Shown here: positions 43,331-53,700 of the stretch, one piece after another | Layout of the letters: every line of letters begins with the position of its first letter | How positions within the stretch are numbered: position 1 is the stretch's first letter | From: Macrothele yani | Lineage: Eukaryota; Arthropoda; Arachnida; Araneae; Macrothelidae | Length of the DNA stretch: 64,000 nt | Direction: 5' to 3' | Assembly: GCA_039090855.1 (NCBI GenBank) | Contig: CM076991.1 | Location: 101,692,021-101,756,020, forward strand | The notes under the pieces: generated by a model | Seen by the model: the letters and a program-made list of their open reading frames with translations, nothing else | Told to the model about the DNA's origin: nothing | Databases searched by the model: none | Translations under genes and position numbers: made by a program

Positions 43331-44486
43331 CGGCGAAAAAACGATAACTGCGAAAATCATTAGCAAAATACAAAATAATTGATATTCACCGACAAAAATA
43401 AAAAAAAAGCGAAAAAAAAAAACTAGTTTTCGTGAAAAGAACATTACTCGCGCGAAAAGCGGTAAGTGCACTTATGTAGTCACGGAATCACAATATGCCA
43501 TTTTAGCTAAGGATGTAAACATAATTTTGTAACAAATTAAAACGCAATTGCACTGCAAGAGAAATTACAAGAACATTTATATAGAAGTTAGGTTCTGGCC
43601 AACTTAAGAAAAAATGCAAATTATGGCGCAGACATTGGGATTATGGGGAATGAAAAAGACAGGCAACTCAAATTAGGTAATCACTGGTCAAACGAAATTT
43701 TCCGTTCGGCCTAACTTGTGCCCGACTTGAAGGCGCCAATGAGAAACGTCGGCGATTTTCGCGATAGACTAATTCCGCGAGACCTTGCTGCAGGAGAAGC
43801 CAGATAATAATGTAATTAACGTTATCAATTCCTCTTCTTTCATTCTTTATTAATACGTTTTTAATTACGATCAAGAGAGTAAGGATCTTTCCACATCGCT
43901 ATCAGTTCTCCAGGCAGATGGTGTCTGCATTCTTAGTCACGAGGTTCACCGAAGCACGTTCACAGCGCTCCGAATACACTCATAATTCGACAAAAATAAT
44001 GTGTTCAGGATTAAAGTTGCCATCCTTCTGATGACACGGTTCTTGCGAACCTAATTTAAGTACCGCTTTGCTGCGATTGAAATGATGAGTTCTCCATTGG
44101 TCCCTGGGATTAAACACGCTGAAAATTTTCTTTCAAGGAATAAAATATGGACACGCTATCTTGGTTACCAATGATAGATTGTTAGTTAGTGGAAATCGAG
44201 TTTAGAATCTAGTCAAAAATCTCTGAAAAAGGAAGTATTGTGGAAAGTAGGAAATGTCACCTTCTCGGCACTCATTAAACTCAAACTTCTTATGCAGTAA
44301 AGGATCCAGTTGAAGGCGACTAGGGCCACCCCCTAACGTAGACTTACTTTTACACAGCCAAGATCGTAAATAATTTGTATATTAATTTTTGTAAAATTGT
44401 ACAAATAATGCACTGATTTTCTTAAATCTTTTTATGAAAATTAAAATTTGATTCGAATTTGGGGATTAAATGTTCTGTTCCCGCTT
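43331..44486. other. Unassigned spacer
   Basis: Nothing recognised. The frame at 43668-43874 on the minus strand has no domain I know. Confidence 0.35.
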
Positions 44487-44487
44487 C

Positions 44488-44527
<40 letters not shown>
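44487..44527. repeat. (GA)n microsatellite
   Basis: About 20 GA dinucleotides immediately upstream of the SINE. Confidence 0.95.
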
Positions 44528-44529
<2 letters not shown>

Positions 44530-44880
44530 CGCCCCGGGTGGCTCAGTGGTCTAGACGCAGGCTTCTTACCATTCGTCCGAGATAGGTGCTGGTTTGAATC
44601 CCGGTGAGACATGGATGTTGTGTTTGTTTCGGATTTTGTGTTGGTGAGGCATGCCATGGATGCTGTGTTGGTGAGGATGGATGTTGTTTTGTAGTTAGTT
44701 GTGGTTTTGAATTCCGGTGAGGCATGGATGTTGTGCTTGTTTTACGGCACTGGCTCTCTCCCTTCCTTGGAATCAGTGGCCATAAATCAGGGGTGGGCGA
44801 CTGCTTGTAGCCCCAATTAGTTGCTCACGGTGGTCGTTAAACTCCCAATCAAGAAAAAAAGAGAAAGAAAGAACAGAAAA
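44528..44880 (+). mobile_element. tRNA-derived SINE
   Basis: Starts GTCGCCCCGGGTGGCTCAGT. A box TGGCTCAGTGG and B box GGTTTGAATCC are spaced as in a tRNA. The non-tRNA body includes GGAATCAGTGGCCATAAATC and GTTGCTCACGGTGGTCGTTA and ends in an A-rich tail (AAGAAAAAAAGAGAAAGAAA). An internal 45-bp segment around GGTGAGGCATGGATG is partly duplicated. No clear target duplication could be fixed because both flanks are purine-rich. Confidence 0.75.
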
Positions 44881-45074
44881 GCATAACTGAAATTTCAGAA
44901 ACAGAGGGAGCTCAGATCGGAAGGGAATAGAGATTTTGATTGATCCTGAAAAGCAATGGTTATGTTTTGTTTAATGTAATGTTTCCACAAAATTCCGGGA
45001 AAGAATTGCCATTACGACAATGAATTTAGCAGGAATGACTTGATGAAGCGATGTAGCTTGAAATTCCTTTCAAA
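44881..45074. other. Spacer left of the SINE/satellite nest
   Basis: Nothing recognised. Confidence 0.35.
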
Positions 45075-45108
45075 AGAAGGTGGAATAAATGATAACAAAT
45101 GATCATAT

Positions 45109-45340
45109 TGTAACATCACAGACACTCGATCACAACACAAAACATTTATTTCTTTACACAAAAACATCAACTGGAATACACTTCGCGGTATAAACTGAGC
45201 TTGTTGTCTTAGCCAAAGCTCGCCATGTCCTCCTCCTTCGATATCTCTCTCGCAACTCTCCTCATCACTCACCACACGCTCAAGTCATTAAATGTCAATG
45301 TATCCTTCCGCACTTTTGTGCGTGGAAGTCGTACTTTACA
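45109..45340 (-). repeat. Gmr1-like 3' LTR
   Basis: 232 bp with TG...CA-type ends (TGTAACATCACAG and GTACTTTACA in plus orientation). Preceded (minus orientation) by the polypurine tract GTGAGGAGGGGT. Confidence 0.93.
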
Positions 45341-45573
45341 ACCCCTCCTCACTTCAGAGGAACTTTTTCCAGTGGTAAAAAGTTCTTGTCATTTTACAAT
45401 ACAATAGTCATAGTTCACATAATGAGTCATAATCTATTTACAAAGAGAAATATATGAGTTAATTTAACAATCATCTTTACGTGTTTTCCAACAATTTCTA
45501 TGTATTATATACCACAACCAAAAACAAAACAAAAAACAAAAAAAATGTTTTCACTAGCAGACACATAGCATGA
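45341..45573 (-). other. Gmr1-like 3' non-coding region
   Basis: About 230 bp between the pol stop and the 3' LTR, with A-rich runs (plus-strand CCAAAAACAAAACAAAAAAC) and the polypurine tract at the LTR border. Confidence 0.6.
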
Positions 45574-46356
45574 TCAAGGTGGATCATCTAAAATTGGAAA
45601 TCTGCTCAGTCCATCTGCATTTTTGTGCATAGTTCCCGATCGATGAATTATAACAAAATCATATGCTTGTAAAGCAAGGGCCCATCTCATCAGACGAGCA
45701 TTTGAACTTGCGTTGGTGCGTAACCAAACGAGAGGGTTTTGATCAGTTTGTATGAGGAAATTGTGACCATCCAGGTAGCATTTCAGTTTCTGTACCGCAA
45801 ATATAATGGCGGCACATTCTTTTTCACTGGTACTGTATGTCTTCTCTGCTGTCGAAAGTTTTCTGCTTAGATAGAGTACAGGATGTTCAGCGCCATCTTC
45901 TTGTTCTTGCGAGAGGACGACTCCCATTCCTTGATCTGAAGCATCAGTTTGTAGAATAAATCTACGTTCATAGTCAGGGGCATACAGAACAGGAAAACTA
46001 GATAAAGATTTTTTTAATTCCACAAAAGCTTTCTCACATTGTTCTGACCATATAATTTCCTCTTTACGATTTTTACCCTTCAAGATGTCTATCAAGGGAG
46101 CTGCTATCGAAGAAAACATTGGAATATATCTGCTGTAATATCTCGCCAGGCCTAAGAAAGATTTTACTTGCGTCTTGTTCTTAGGCGTAGGAAAATTTTG
46201 TATGGCCTGAACCTTTCGTTCTGCTGGTTTTCGATATCCTTGTCCAACAAAATGACCCAAATACAAGACGTGATCTTGAGCAAACTTACATTTGGAAGGT
46301 TTTATGGTCAAGGAAGCCCTCTGCAACCTCTGTAGCACTTCTTCAAGATGTATCAA
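45574..46356 (-). CDS. Gmr1-like RT thumb/connection and RNase H
   Basis: 260 codons. Begins HLEEVLQRLQRASLTIKPSK and FLGLARYYSRYIPMFSSIAA (RT thumb and connection), then RNase H with LQTDASDQGMGVVLSQ, STSEKECAAIIFAVQKLKCY and IQTDQNPLVWLRTN, and ends in ALQAYDFVIIHRSGTMHKNA DGLSRFP-type sequence. RNase H is the last domain; no integrase follows before the LTR, confirming the order. The natural stop is at 45574-45576. Confidence 0.93.
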   Translation of the reverse strand: MIHLEEVLQRLQRASLTIKPSKCKFAQDHVLYLGHFVGQGYRKPAERKVQAIQNFPTPKNKTQVKSFLGLARYYSRYIPMFSSIAAPLIDILKGKNRKEEIIWSEQCEKAFVELKKSLSSFPVLYAPDYERRFILQTDASDQGMGVVLSQEQEDGAEHPVLYLSRKLSTAEKTYSTSEKECAAIIFAVQKLKCYLDGHNFLIQTDQNPLVWLRTNASSNARLMRWALALQAYDFVIIHRSGTMHKNADGLSRFPILDDPP

Positions 46357-46829
46357 ATGATCCCCCAGTTTTCGGAAAAAATGGCAACATCATCTAGATA
46401 TGGTACGGCAAACTCTTCGCAGCCTCTCAAAAGTTCCAACAACATTTTGCTAAAGAAATAAGGTGCGTTCTTAAGGCCAAATGGCATCTTTAAGGGCCGA
46501 TACGTTCCAAAAGTAGTCACAAACGCTGCCAATCGTTGAGCTCTAGCACTTAATGGAATTTGCCAGTACCCTTTTGTTAAATCTAATACTGTAATATACT
46601 TCGCTCCAGAAACCTTTTCGACTCTTTCTTCTATATTAGGCAATGGATAGAACTGGGTCCTTGTCACTTCATTCAATCGCCTGTAGTCAATACACGGGCG
46701 TGGATCTCTTCTGGGTACTTCTACCAAAATCATGGGTGATGTATAGTCTGATTCACCAACTTCTATAATCTTGTACTGCAGCATTTTATCTATCTCGGCT
46801 TTAAGAATATTTATCTGCCTGGGCGACAT
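46353..46829 (-). CDS. Gmr1-like reverse transcriptase core
   Basis: 158 codons. Motifs: SDYTSPMILVEV, PCIDYRRLNEVTRTQFYPLP, YITVLDLTKGYWQIPL, FGTYRPLKMPFGLKNAPYFF, and the catalytic VPYLDDVAIFSENW. The frame ends right after because one G is missing from a G run near 46370; the next frame takes over with only a few bases of overlap. Catalytic aspartates are intact. Confidence 0.93.
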   Translation of the reverse strand: MSPRQINILKAEIDKMLQYKIIEVGESDYTSPMILVEVPRRDPRPCIDYRRLNEVTRTQFYPLPNIEERVEKVSGAKYITVLDLTKGYWQIPLSARAQRLAAFVTTFGTYRPLKMPFGLKNAPYFFSKMLLELLRGCEEFAVPYLDDVAIFSENWGII

Positions 46830-47804
46830 TCAATAAGGCTTAACTCTTACAATAGCATTACTAGCTAGCTCGATATCATGTTCGACCAAATGAGTCTTCC
46901 CTGGAATATTAGAAAACACTTTCAAGTAATGGCATAATAGTTTTTTCAGATCCTGAATTTGTTGGCCACTTAGGCGCTCTCGAAGTTTACTGTTCTCCTC
47001 GATATCAGAGAAGTTAAATATATTGAGATTTTTTTCACCTTGCGGAAATTTAATCTCTAAATCCATTTCACCATTTTCACAACCGGGCAATAAGTTCACA
47101 AATTCTGGTCGTTTATGGTATGGTTTCAGCATGTTAATGTGATATACTTGATGCTTTACATTTTTACCTTCAAAGCTTACTACATAATTAGTCTGAGAAA
47201 ATTTTTTCTCAATTTTCCCTGGTCCTTTCCACTGTTCCGCTAACTTATTTGGCCTGCAGGTAACAAAAACCAATACTAAATCTCCTTCTTGAAATTCACG
47301 TTTTACCGCATTTCTGTCATACCAATATTTTCTTTTCAATTGAGCCACTTCCATGTTTTTAATGGCAAGTTCTTGACATCTTTTCATCCTATTTATTAAC
47401 TCAAATACATATTCAGTGACATAGTTTTCTTCTTCAGGATGACCCATCCATTTTTCATACAATAGTGTCATTGGCGTCCTCAAATTTTTTCCATGAACCA
47501 ATTCAGCAGGCGTAAACCCTGTGCGTTCATGTGTCACAGTTCTCAAAGCAAACAGCGCCGCCGGTAACTGTTTCTCCCAATCCAGAGCAGACTCAAGACA
47601 TAAAACTCTCAACATCCTTTTAATAGTTCGATGGAATCGTTCTACCGGATTACTTTGGAGATGATATACAGAACTATGAGTAACTTTTATTCCAAACCGC
47701 TCCAGAAATTCTAGTGTCAAAATGCTTACAAAACTGGCTCCTTGATCAGTTTGAATTTCTATTCGGAAATCCCATGCGGCTAAAAATGTGTAACAAAGCG
47801 TCAA
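46830..47804 (-). CDS. Gmr1-like integrase C-terminal half and RT N-terminus
   Basis: The recognisable part begins near 47765 with IEIQTDQGASFVS (second catalytic D), then NPVERFHRT (catalytic E), then ERTGFTPAELVHGK. The C-terminal module has KREFQEGDLVLVF, WKGPGKIEKKF and YHINMLKPYH, a GPY/F-type end. The frame passes directly to YLKVFSNIPGKTHLVEHDIE, the usual start of the RT region, and stops with TGA at 46830-46832 after VRVKPY. That stop is followed in the same frame by the RT, so it is a single nonsense change. This shows directly that integrase and RT are contiguous in this order. Confidence 0.93.
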   Translation of the reverse strand: MTLCYTFLAAWDFRIEIQTDQGASFVSILTLEFLERFGIKVTHSSVYHLQSNPVERFHRTIKRMLRVLCLESALDWEKQLPAALFALRTVTHERTGFTPAELVHGKNLRTPMTLLYEKWMGHPEEENYVTEYVFELINRMKRCQELAIKNMEVAQLKRKYWYDRNAVKREFQEGDLVLVFVTCRPNKLAEQWKGPGKIEKKFSQTNYVVSFEGKNVKHQVYHINMLKPYHKRPEFVNLLPGCENGEMDLEIKFPQGEKNLNIFNFSDIEENSKLRERLSGQQIQDLKKLLCHYLKVFSNIPGKTHLVEHDIELASNAIVRVKPY

Positions 47805-49833
47805 CTACCGACTTGGATCCTATGTCTGGTACTGGTACTACATCTGGATATTTGGACGACAAACACATAGCTGTTATTATGTATCTATTTCCGCTTGAAG
47901 TCTCGGGCCAAGGCCCACAGGCATCAACGTTGATTTTTGTAAAAATTTCAGAAATAATTGGAACTATTTTTAAAGGTGCTTTCTTTTTGTCCCCAGCTTT
48001 TCCAGCACGTTGGCATGGATCACAAGATTTTACAAATTTTTCAATGTCTTTATAACAGTTAGGCCAATAAAAATACTTCGCTAGTCTGTCTTTGGTTTTT
48101 GTCACTCCTAAATGCCCCGAAGTTCCCTCATGACACATGTTTTTTATTTGTTCTCTATATTTTTCTGGAACAACAATAAGATCTTCCTCTTCGCCAATCT
48201 TGTTGATCTTCTTCTTCACCAACATCCCATTTCTTAGTACAGCATAACCATTTGCCTTATTACAATCTGTTTTCTCTATTTCTTTGAGAATTTTTTTCAA
48301 TTCCAAACTTTGCCGTTGATCTTCCATGAAACTTTTTGAATCTATTTTTACCAACTCTAACATGGCTTTATCTTCATCATGCCTCAATGGCAGAATTTCT
48401 TTTTCTAATTCATCTGATTCTTCGGAACCCACAGCCTCTCCTTCAAGGGCTTGTTTTTCTTTCTTCCCTGAATCATCCTTTACTGAATTTCTCTTTTCGT
48501 TGTTTCGTTTCTGTTTTTCTTGATACCTAGTAACCACAACATTTACTTGTTCTGAATTAAGTGGCCACTCCATATCAATTTTTTTTAACAAAGCGGCAGT
48601 CTTATTTCCAAGTAAATATCTACCTTGATCTAGCGACTTTCTAATCACTGCAGCCTTAGTTACAATATGACCTAATTCACATTCTAGTTCAACTTCTGCC
48701 AATGGTAAACAAACCTTTTGTTCATCCAGAAGATGCTGTACCCACACATGTTCTCCAGTAAACTCACCTGGCGACACATACTCTTGACAAATGATATCAA
48801 CTGATGAACCTGTATCCCGGAGAATAGGCATGGTAACTCCATTTATTTTCCCTTCAAAGGTATAGGGTGCCAAGAGATCCCCTTCAGTTTCCTCTCTGAT
48901 TCTATTTACGCTTCCTGAGTTCTGTGATTTTAGCTTAGGACACTGAAGTCGAATGTGATCATAAGATGCACACTCGTAACATTGAATCTTCCGTCTGCGA
49001 TCATACTTTTCTTCATTCTGAGATACATTCCGTTTTGACCACCCTTGTCCTACATCTGACATAACATAATTTTTGTTATAAAATCCATTTTTCATAAAAT
49101 TTCTGCGATCATAGTTATCTCTAGTTTTTTTCTCACTGCCTTGCATTTTCTTTGAAGCACAAAATTCATTCGACGAATTTTTCTTGATTCCTCCTCTTAC
49201 ACTTTCATAATTGTCCACCATATCAGCCAAATCTGAAGGTGAGACAATATTTGACCATTTATCAATAAAATGCTCCCTTATTTCTATAGGCACTCTCCGC
49301 TTCAATTGATCTGTGATCATTAATTTTTTTAGCCCTTCAAAATCGCCTATTTTAAGTCCTGAAATCCATTCATTAAAATAATTTTCTAACTCGAAGGCGA
49401 AATCTCTCCAGGTCTTCTCTGATGTACGCATGTGCTGTACAAATTTCAATCTAAATTTCTCTGGACTTAACTTATATCTTTTAAGAAGTAACCTTTTAAC
49501 ATATTCATAGTTTTTAGCATCTTCCACATTTTCTCTGGCAATCAATTGTGATATTTCGTAGGGCAAAAGTCCTATCAAATTCGTGACCCAATCTTCCCTT
49601 TTTATTTCTGCTTGTTGTGCTTGCCTTTCAAATAAAACTAAGTAAATACTTATATCACTGTCTTTTGGGTCAAATGTTTTTATCAAATGACGAAGTTCTA
49701 ATCTCGGTTTTTGAGAATTTCCATTTTGCTCCAAACTACCTCCCAGCGGCTGACGTCCAGCTTCTATTCTGAGTTTTTCAAGCTCAAATTCCATTTGTCT
49801 TTCTGTTTCTCTACGCGCTTTTATACCTGCCAA
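47746..49833 (-). CDS. Gmr1-like gag, protease and integrase N-terminal half
   Basis: 695-codon open frame. Residues 1-270 are gag: a charged N-terminus and a capsid-like region (FERQAQQAEIKREDWVTNLI to about residue 200, including LLLKRYKLSPEKFRLKFVQH) that resembles the SCAN domain, which is thought to derive from gag of Gmr1-like elements. A zinc knuckle CYECASYDHIRLQC (C-x2-C-x4-H-x4-C) is at about 285-298. Protease follows with RDTGSSVDIIC near 339-349. A long acidic linker follows, then the integrase zinc finger (HEGTSGHLG ... CDPC, about 568-607) and the first catalytic D in INVDACGPWP (about 637). The frame ends early because of one extra A near 47770; the rest of integrase continues in the next frame. 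Confidence 0.93.
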   Translation of the reverse strand: MAGIKARRETERQMEFELEKLRIEAGRQPLGGSLEQNGNSQKPRLELRHLIKTFDPKDSDISIYLVLFERQAQQAEIKREDWVTNLIGLLPYEISQLIARENVEDAKNYEYVKRLLLKRYKLSPEKFRLKFVQHMRTSEKTWRDFAFELENYFNEWISGLKIGDFEGLKKLMITDQLKRRVPIEIREHFIDKWSNIVSPSDLADMVDNYESVRGGIKKNSSNEFCASKKMQGSEKKTRDNYDRRNFMKNGFYNKNYVMSDVGQGWSKRNVSQNEEKYDRRRKIQCYECASYDHIRLQCPKLKSQNSGSVNRIREETEGDLLAPYTFEGKINGVTMPILRDTGSSVDIICQEYVSPGEFTGEHVWVQHLLDEQKVCLPLAEVELECELGHIVTKAAVIRKSLDQGRYLLGNKTAALLKKIDMEWPLNSEQVNVVVTRYQEKQKRNNEKRNSVKDDSGKKEKQALEGEAVGSEESDELEKEILPLRHDEDKAMLELVKIDSKSFMEDQRQSLELKKILKEIEKTDCNKANGYAVLRNGMLVKKKINKIGEEEDLIVVPEKYREQIKNMCHEGTSGHLGVTKTKDRLAKYFYWPNCYKDIEKFVKSCDPCQRAGKAGDKKKAPLKIVPIISEIFTKINVDACGPWPETSSGNRYIITAMCLSSKYPDVVPVPDIGSKSVVDALLHIFSRMGFPNRNSN

Positions 49834-50362
49834 AATTCTTTCAGGAAATCCTCTTCATAACCTTCAAAGTTGACAATTTTATTTTTTAATTCCAGAATTT
49901 TGAGATTTGGCATACTTCTATACCCAATTTTTCTGCCAACTGCAGAAGTTCTTCTTTTCGAGCTCTCCCTAAGAAAACCATTTCAACAAGCTCTACGTGT
50001 ACCCAATGTTTATTTATTATCGTATATGTGTATACGTTCACAGAAATTGTTTACAACAAAATTCTACATTTACCTATAATCTAGGCTCAAACAGTTGATC
50101 TGAATGTACTATTTCTTGACAGAAATTATTTCCTTCTATTTAATTCCGTGCCCGGAAACTTCTAAAAAACTTGCTTTGATATTTCATTCCTTTGGATAAT
50201 TCTCTAAGAACAACAACAAAACAGTACTTACATAAACATCTAATGTGGTGTAAATCCGATACGGAACAAATAATTTCGAAAAAACAAACTACAGTCACCA
50301 TCCTTTGTTCTTCCCAACACAAAGAGGAAAAAAAAAATATCGCTGAAGTTGCGCTGATTCCG
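49834..50362 (-). other. Gmr1-like 5' non-coding leader
   Basis: Between the primer-binding repeats and the first gag Met. No domain recognised; gag coding may begin a little further upstream than 49833 if an earlier start in another frame was lost. Confidence 0.4.
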
Positions 50363-50514
50363 TCTCACCGGCGCCTTCACTTCCTGTCTTTCGTAGTTCG
50401 AATCTCACAGGTGCCTTCACTTCCTGTCTTTCGTAGTTCGAATCTCACCGGCGCCTTCACTTCCTGTCTTTCGTAGTTCGAATCTCACAGGTGCCTCCAA
50501 TTCTATCTTTCGTC
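50363..50514 (-). other. Tandem primer-binding region (40-bp repeat)
   Basis: Next to the 5' LTR the plus strand carries GTTCGAATCTCACAGGTGCC followed by TCCA (50476-50499), which looks like the T-loop to CCA 3' end of a tRNA, so its complement is a plausible primer-binding site 15 nt inside the LTR. The block GTTCGAATCTCAC(A/C)GG(T/C)GCC recurs at exact 40-bp spacing toward gag, giving three further copies, the outermost only partial. Intervening sequence is TTCACTTCCTGTCTTTCGTA. Confidence 0.7.
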
Positions 50515-50746
50515 TGTAACATCACAGACACTCGATCACAACACAAAACATTTATTTCTTTACACAAAAACATCAATTGGAATACACTCCGCGGTATAAA
50601 CTGAATTTGTGGTCTTAGCCAAAGCTCGCCATGTCCTCCTCCTTCGATATCTCTCTCGCAACTCTCCTCATCACTCACCACACGCTCAAGTCATTAAATG
50701 GCAATGTATCCTTCCGCACTTTTGTGCGTGGAAGTCGTACTTTACA
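50515..50746 (-). repeat. Gmr1-like 5' LTR
   Basis: 232 bp, same ends as its partner. The pol II promoter should lie here; no TATA box stands out. Confidence 0.93.
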
Positions 50747-50750
50747 ATAT

Positions 50751-53700
50751 GTAGAGGATTTTAGGAAGGGAGTGTCTGACCTTAGTTCTTAAACAACCCT
50801 TAGAAATAGGAAGCTAGGAGATTTGGGCTAGAGTGCCCGATAGGAAAGTGACACGGAAGCGAGGTAGAAGACGCCCTTATTTACTACCGGGGGTCAGAAG
50901 GCTTAACGTTCCCATTCAATGCTCTAGTAGATCAGATCAGATCATATGTAGAGGATTTTAGGAAGGAGTGTCTGACCCCAGGTCTTAAACAACCCTGAGA
51001 AATAGGAAGCTAGGAGATTTGGGCTAGAGTGCCCGATAGGAAAGTGACACGGAAGCGAGGTAGAAGACGCCCTTATTTACTACCGGGGGTCAGAAGGCTT
51101 AACGTTCCCATTCAATGCTATAGTAGATCAGATCAGATCATATGTAGAGGATTTTAGGAAGGGAGTGTCTAACCCCAGGTCTTAACCCTTAGAAACAGGA
51201 AGCTAGGAGATTTGGGCTAGAGTGCCCGATAGGAAAGTGACACGGAAGCGAGGTAGAAGACGCCCTTATTTACTACCGGGGGTCAGAAGGCTTAACGTTC
51301 CCATTCAATGCTATAGTAGATCAGATCAGATCATATGTAGAGGATTTTAGGAAGGGAGTGTCTAACCCCAGGTCTTAACCCTTAGAAACAGGAAGCTAGG
51401 AGATTTGGGCTAGAGTGCCCGATAGGAAAGTGACACGGAAGCGAGGTAGAAGACGCCCTTATTTACTACCGGGGGTCAGAAGGCTTAACGTTCCCATTCA
51501 ATGCTCTAGTAGATCAGATCAGATCATATGTAGAGGATTTTAGGAAGGGAGTGTCTGACCCCAGGTCTTAAACAACCCTGAGAAATAGGAAGCTAGGAGA
51601 TTTGGGCTAGAGTGCCCGATAGGAAAGTGACACGGAAGCGAGGTAGAAGACGCCCTTATTTACTACCGGGGGTCAGAAGGCTTAACGTTCCCATTCAATG
51701 CTATAGTAGATCAGATCAGATCATATGTAGAGGATTTTAGGAAGGGAGTGTCTAACCCCAGGTCTTAACCCTTAGAAACAGGAAGCTAGGAGATTTGGAC
51801 TAGAGTGCCCGATAGGAAAGTGACACGGAAGCGAGGTAGAAGACGCCCTTATTTACTACCGGGGGTCAGAAGGCTTAACGTTCCCATTCAATGCTCTAGT
51901 AGATCAGATCAGATCATATGTAGAGGATTTTAGGAAGGGAGTGTCTGACCCCAGGTCTTAAACAACCCTGAGAAATAGGAAGCTAGGAGATTTGGGCTAG
52001 AGTGCCCGATAGGAAAGTGACACGGAAGCGAGGTAGAAGACGCCCTTATTTACTACCGGGGGTCAGAAGGCTTAACGTTCCCATTCAATGCTATAGTAAA
52101 TCAGATCAGATCATATGTAGAGGATTTTAGGAAGGGAGTGTCTAACCCCAGGTCTTAACCCTTAGAAACAGGAAGCTAGGAGATTTGGACTAGAGTGCCC
52201 GATAGGAAAGTGACACGGAAGCGAGGTAGAAGACGCCCTTATTTACTACCGGGGGTCAGAAGGCTTAACGTGACCATTCAATGCTATAGTAGATCAGATC
52301 AGATCATATGTAGAGGATTTTAGGAAGGGAGTGTCTGACCCCAGGTCTTAAACAACCCTGACAAATAGGAAGCTAGGAGATTTGGGCTAGAGTGCCCGAT
52401 AGGAAAGTGACACGGAAGCGAGGTAGAAGACGCCCTTATTTACTACCGGGGGTCAGAAGGCTTAACGTTCCCATTCAATGCTATAGTAGATCAATATCAG
52501 ATCATATGTAGAGGATTTTAGGAAGGGAGTGTCTAACCCCAGGTCTTAACCCTTAGAAACAGGAAGCTAGGAGATTTGGACTAGAGTGCCCGATAGGAAA
52601 GTGACACGGAAGCGAGGTAGAAGACGCCCTTATTTACTACCGGGGGTCAGAAGGCTTAACGTTCCCATTCAATGCTCTAGTAGATCAGATCAGATCATAT
52701 GTAGAGGATTTTAGGAAGGGAGTGTCTGACCCCAGGTCTTAAACAACCCTGAGAAATAGGAAGCTAGGAGATTTGGGCTAGAGTGCCCGATAGGAAAGTG
52801 ACACGGAAGCGAGGTAGAAGACGCCCTTATTTACTACCGGGGGTCAGAAGGCTTAACGTTCCCATTCAATGCTATAGTAGATCAGATCAGATCATATGTA
52901 GAGGATTTTAGGAAGGGAGTGTCTAACCCCAGGTCTTAACCCTTAGAAACAGGAAGCTAGGAGATTTGGGCTAGAGTGCCCGATAGGAAAGTGACACGGA
53001 AGCGAGGTAGAAGACGCCCTTATTTACTACCGGGGGTCAGAAGGCTTAACGTGACCATTCAATGCTCTAGTAGTTCAGATCAGATCATATGTAGAGGATT
53101 TTAGGAAGGGAGTGTCTAACCCCAGGTCTTAACCCTTAGAAACAGGAAGCTAGGAGATTTGGGCTAGAGTGCCCGATAGGAAAGTGACACGGAAGCGAGG
53201 TAGAAGACGCCCTTATTTACTACCGGGGGTCAGAAGGCTTAACGTTCCCATTCAATGCTCTAGTAGATCAGATCAGATCATATGTAGAGGATTTTAGGAA
53301 GGGAGTGTCTAACCCCAGGTCTTAAACAACCCTTAGAAACAGGAAGCTAGGAGATTTGGGCTAGAGTGCCCGATAGGAAAGTGACACGGAAGCGAGGTAG
53401 AAGACGCCCTTATTTACTACCGGGGGTCAGAAGGCTTAACGTTCCCATTCAATGCTCTAGTAGATCAGATCAGATCATATGTAGAGGATTTTAGGAAGGG
53501 AGTGTCTAACCCCAGGTCTTAAACCCTGAGAAACAGGAAGCTAGGAGATTTGGGCTAGAGTGCCCGATAGGAAAGTGACACGGAAGCGAGGTAGAAGACG
53601 CCCTTATTTACTACCGGGGGTCAGAAGGCTTAACGTTCCCATTCAATGCTCTAGTAGATCAGATCAGATCATATGTAGAGGATTTTAGGAAGGGAGTGTC

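Larger units (their letters stand above)
45109..50746 (-). mobile_element. Gmr1-like Ty3/gypsy element (integrase upstream of RT)
   Basis: 5.64-kb element with 232-bp LTRs and the 4-bp duplication ATAT (45105-45108 and 50747-50750). In minus orientation the order is LTR, primer-binding region, gag with zinc knuckle, protease, integrase, RT, RNase H, polypurine tract, LTR. Integrase before RT is unlike normal Ty3/gypsy and is the defining trait of the Gmr1-like group. Only three lesions are clear: a one-base insertion in integrase, one TGA before RT, and a one-base deletion after the RT catalytic box. LTRs differ at about six positions by eye. It is inserted in the first unit of the SINE-derived satellite. 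Confidence 0.93.
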
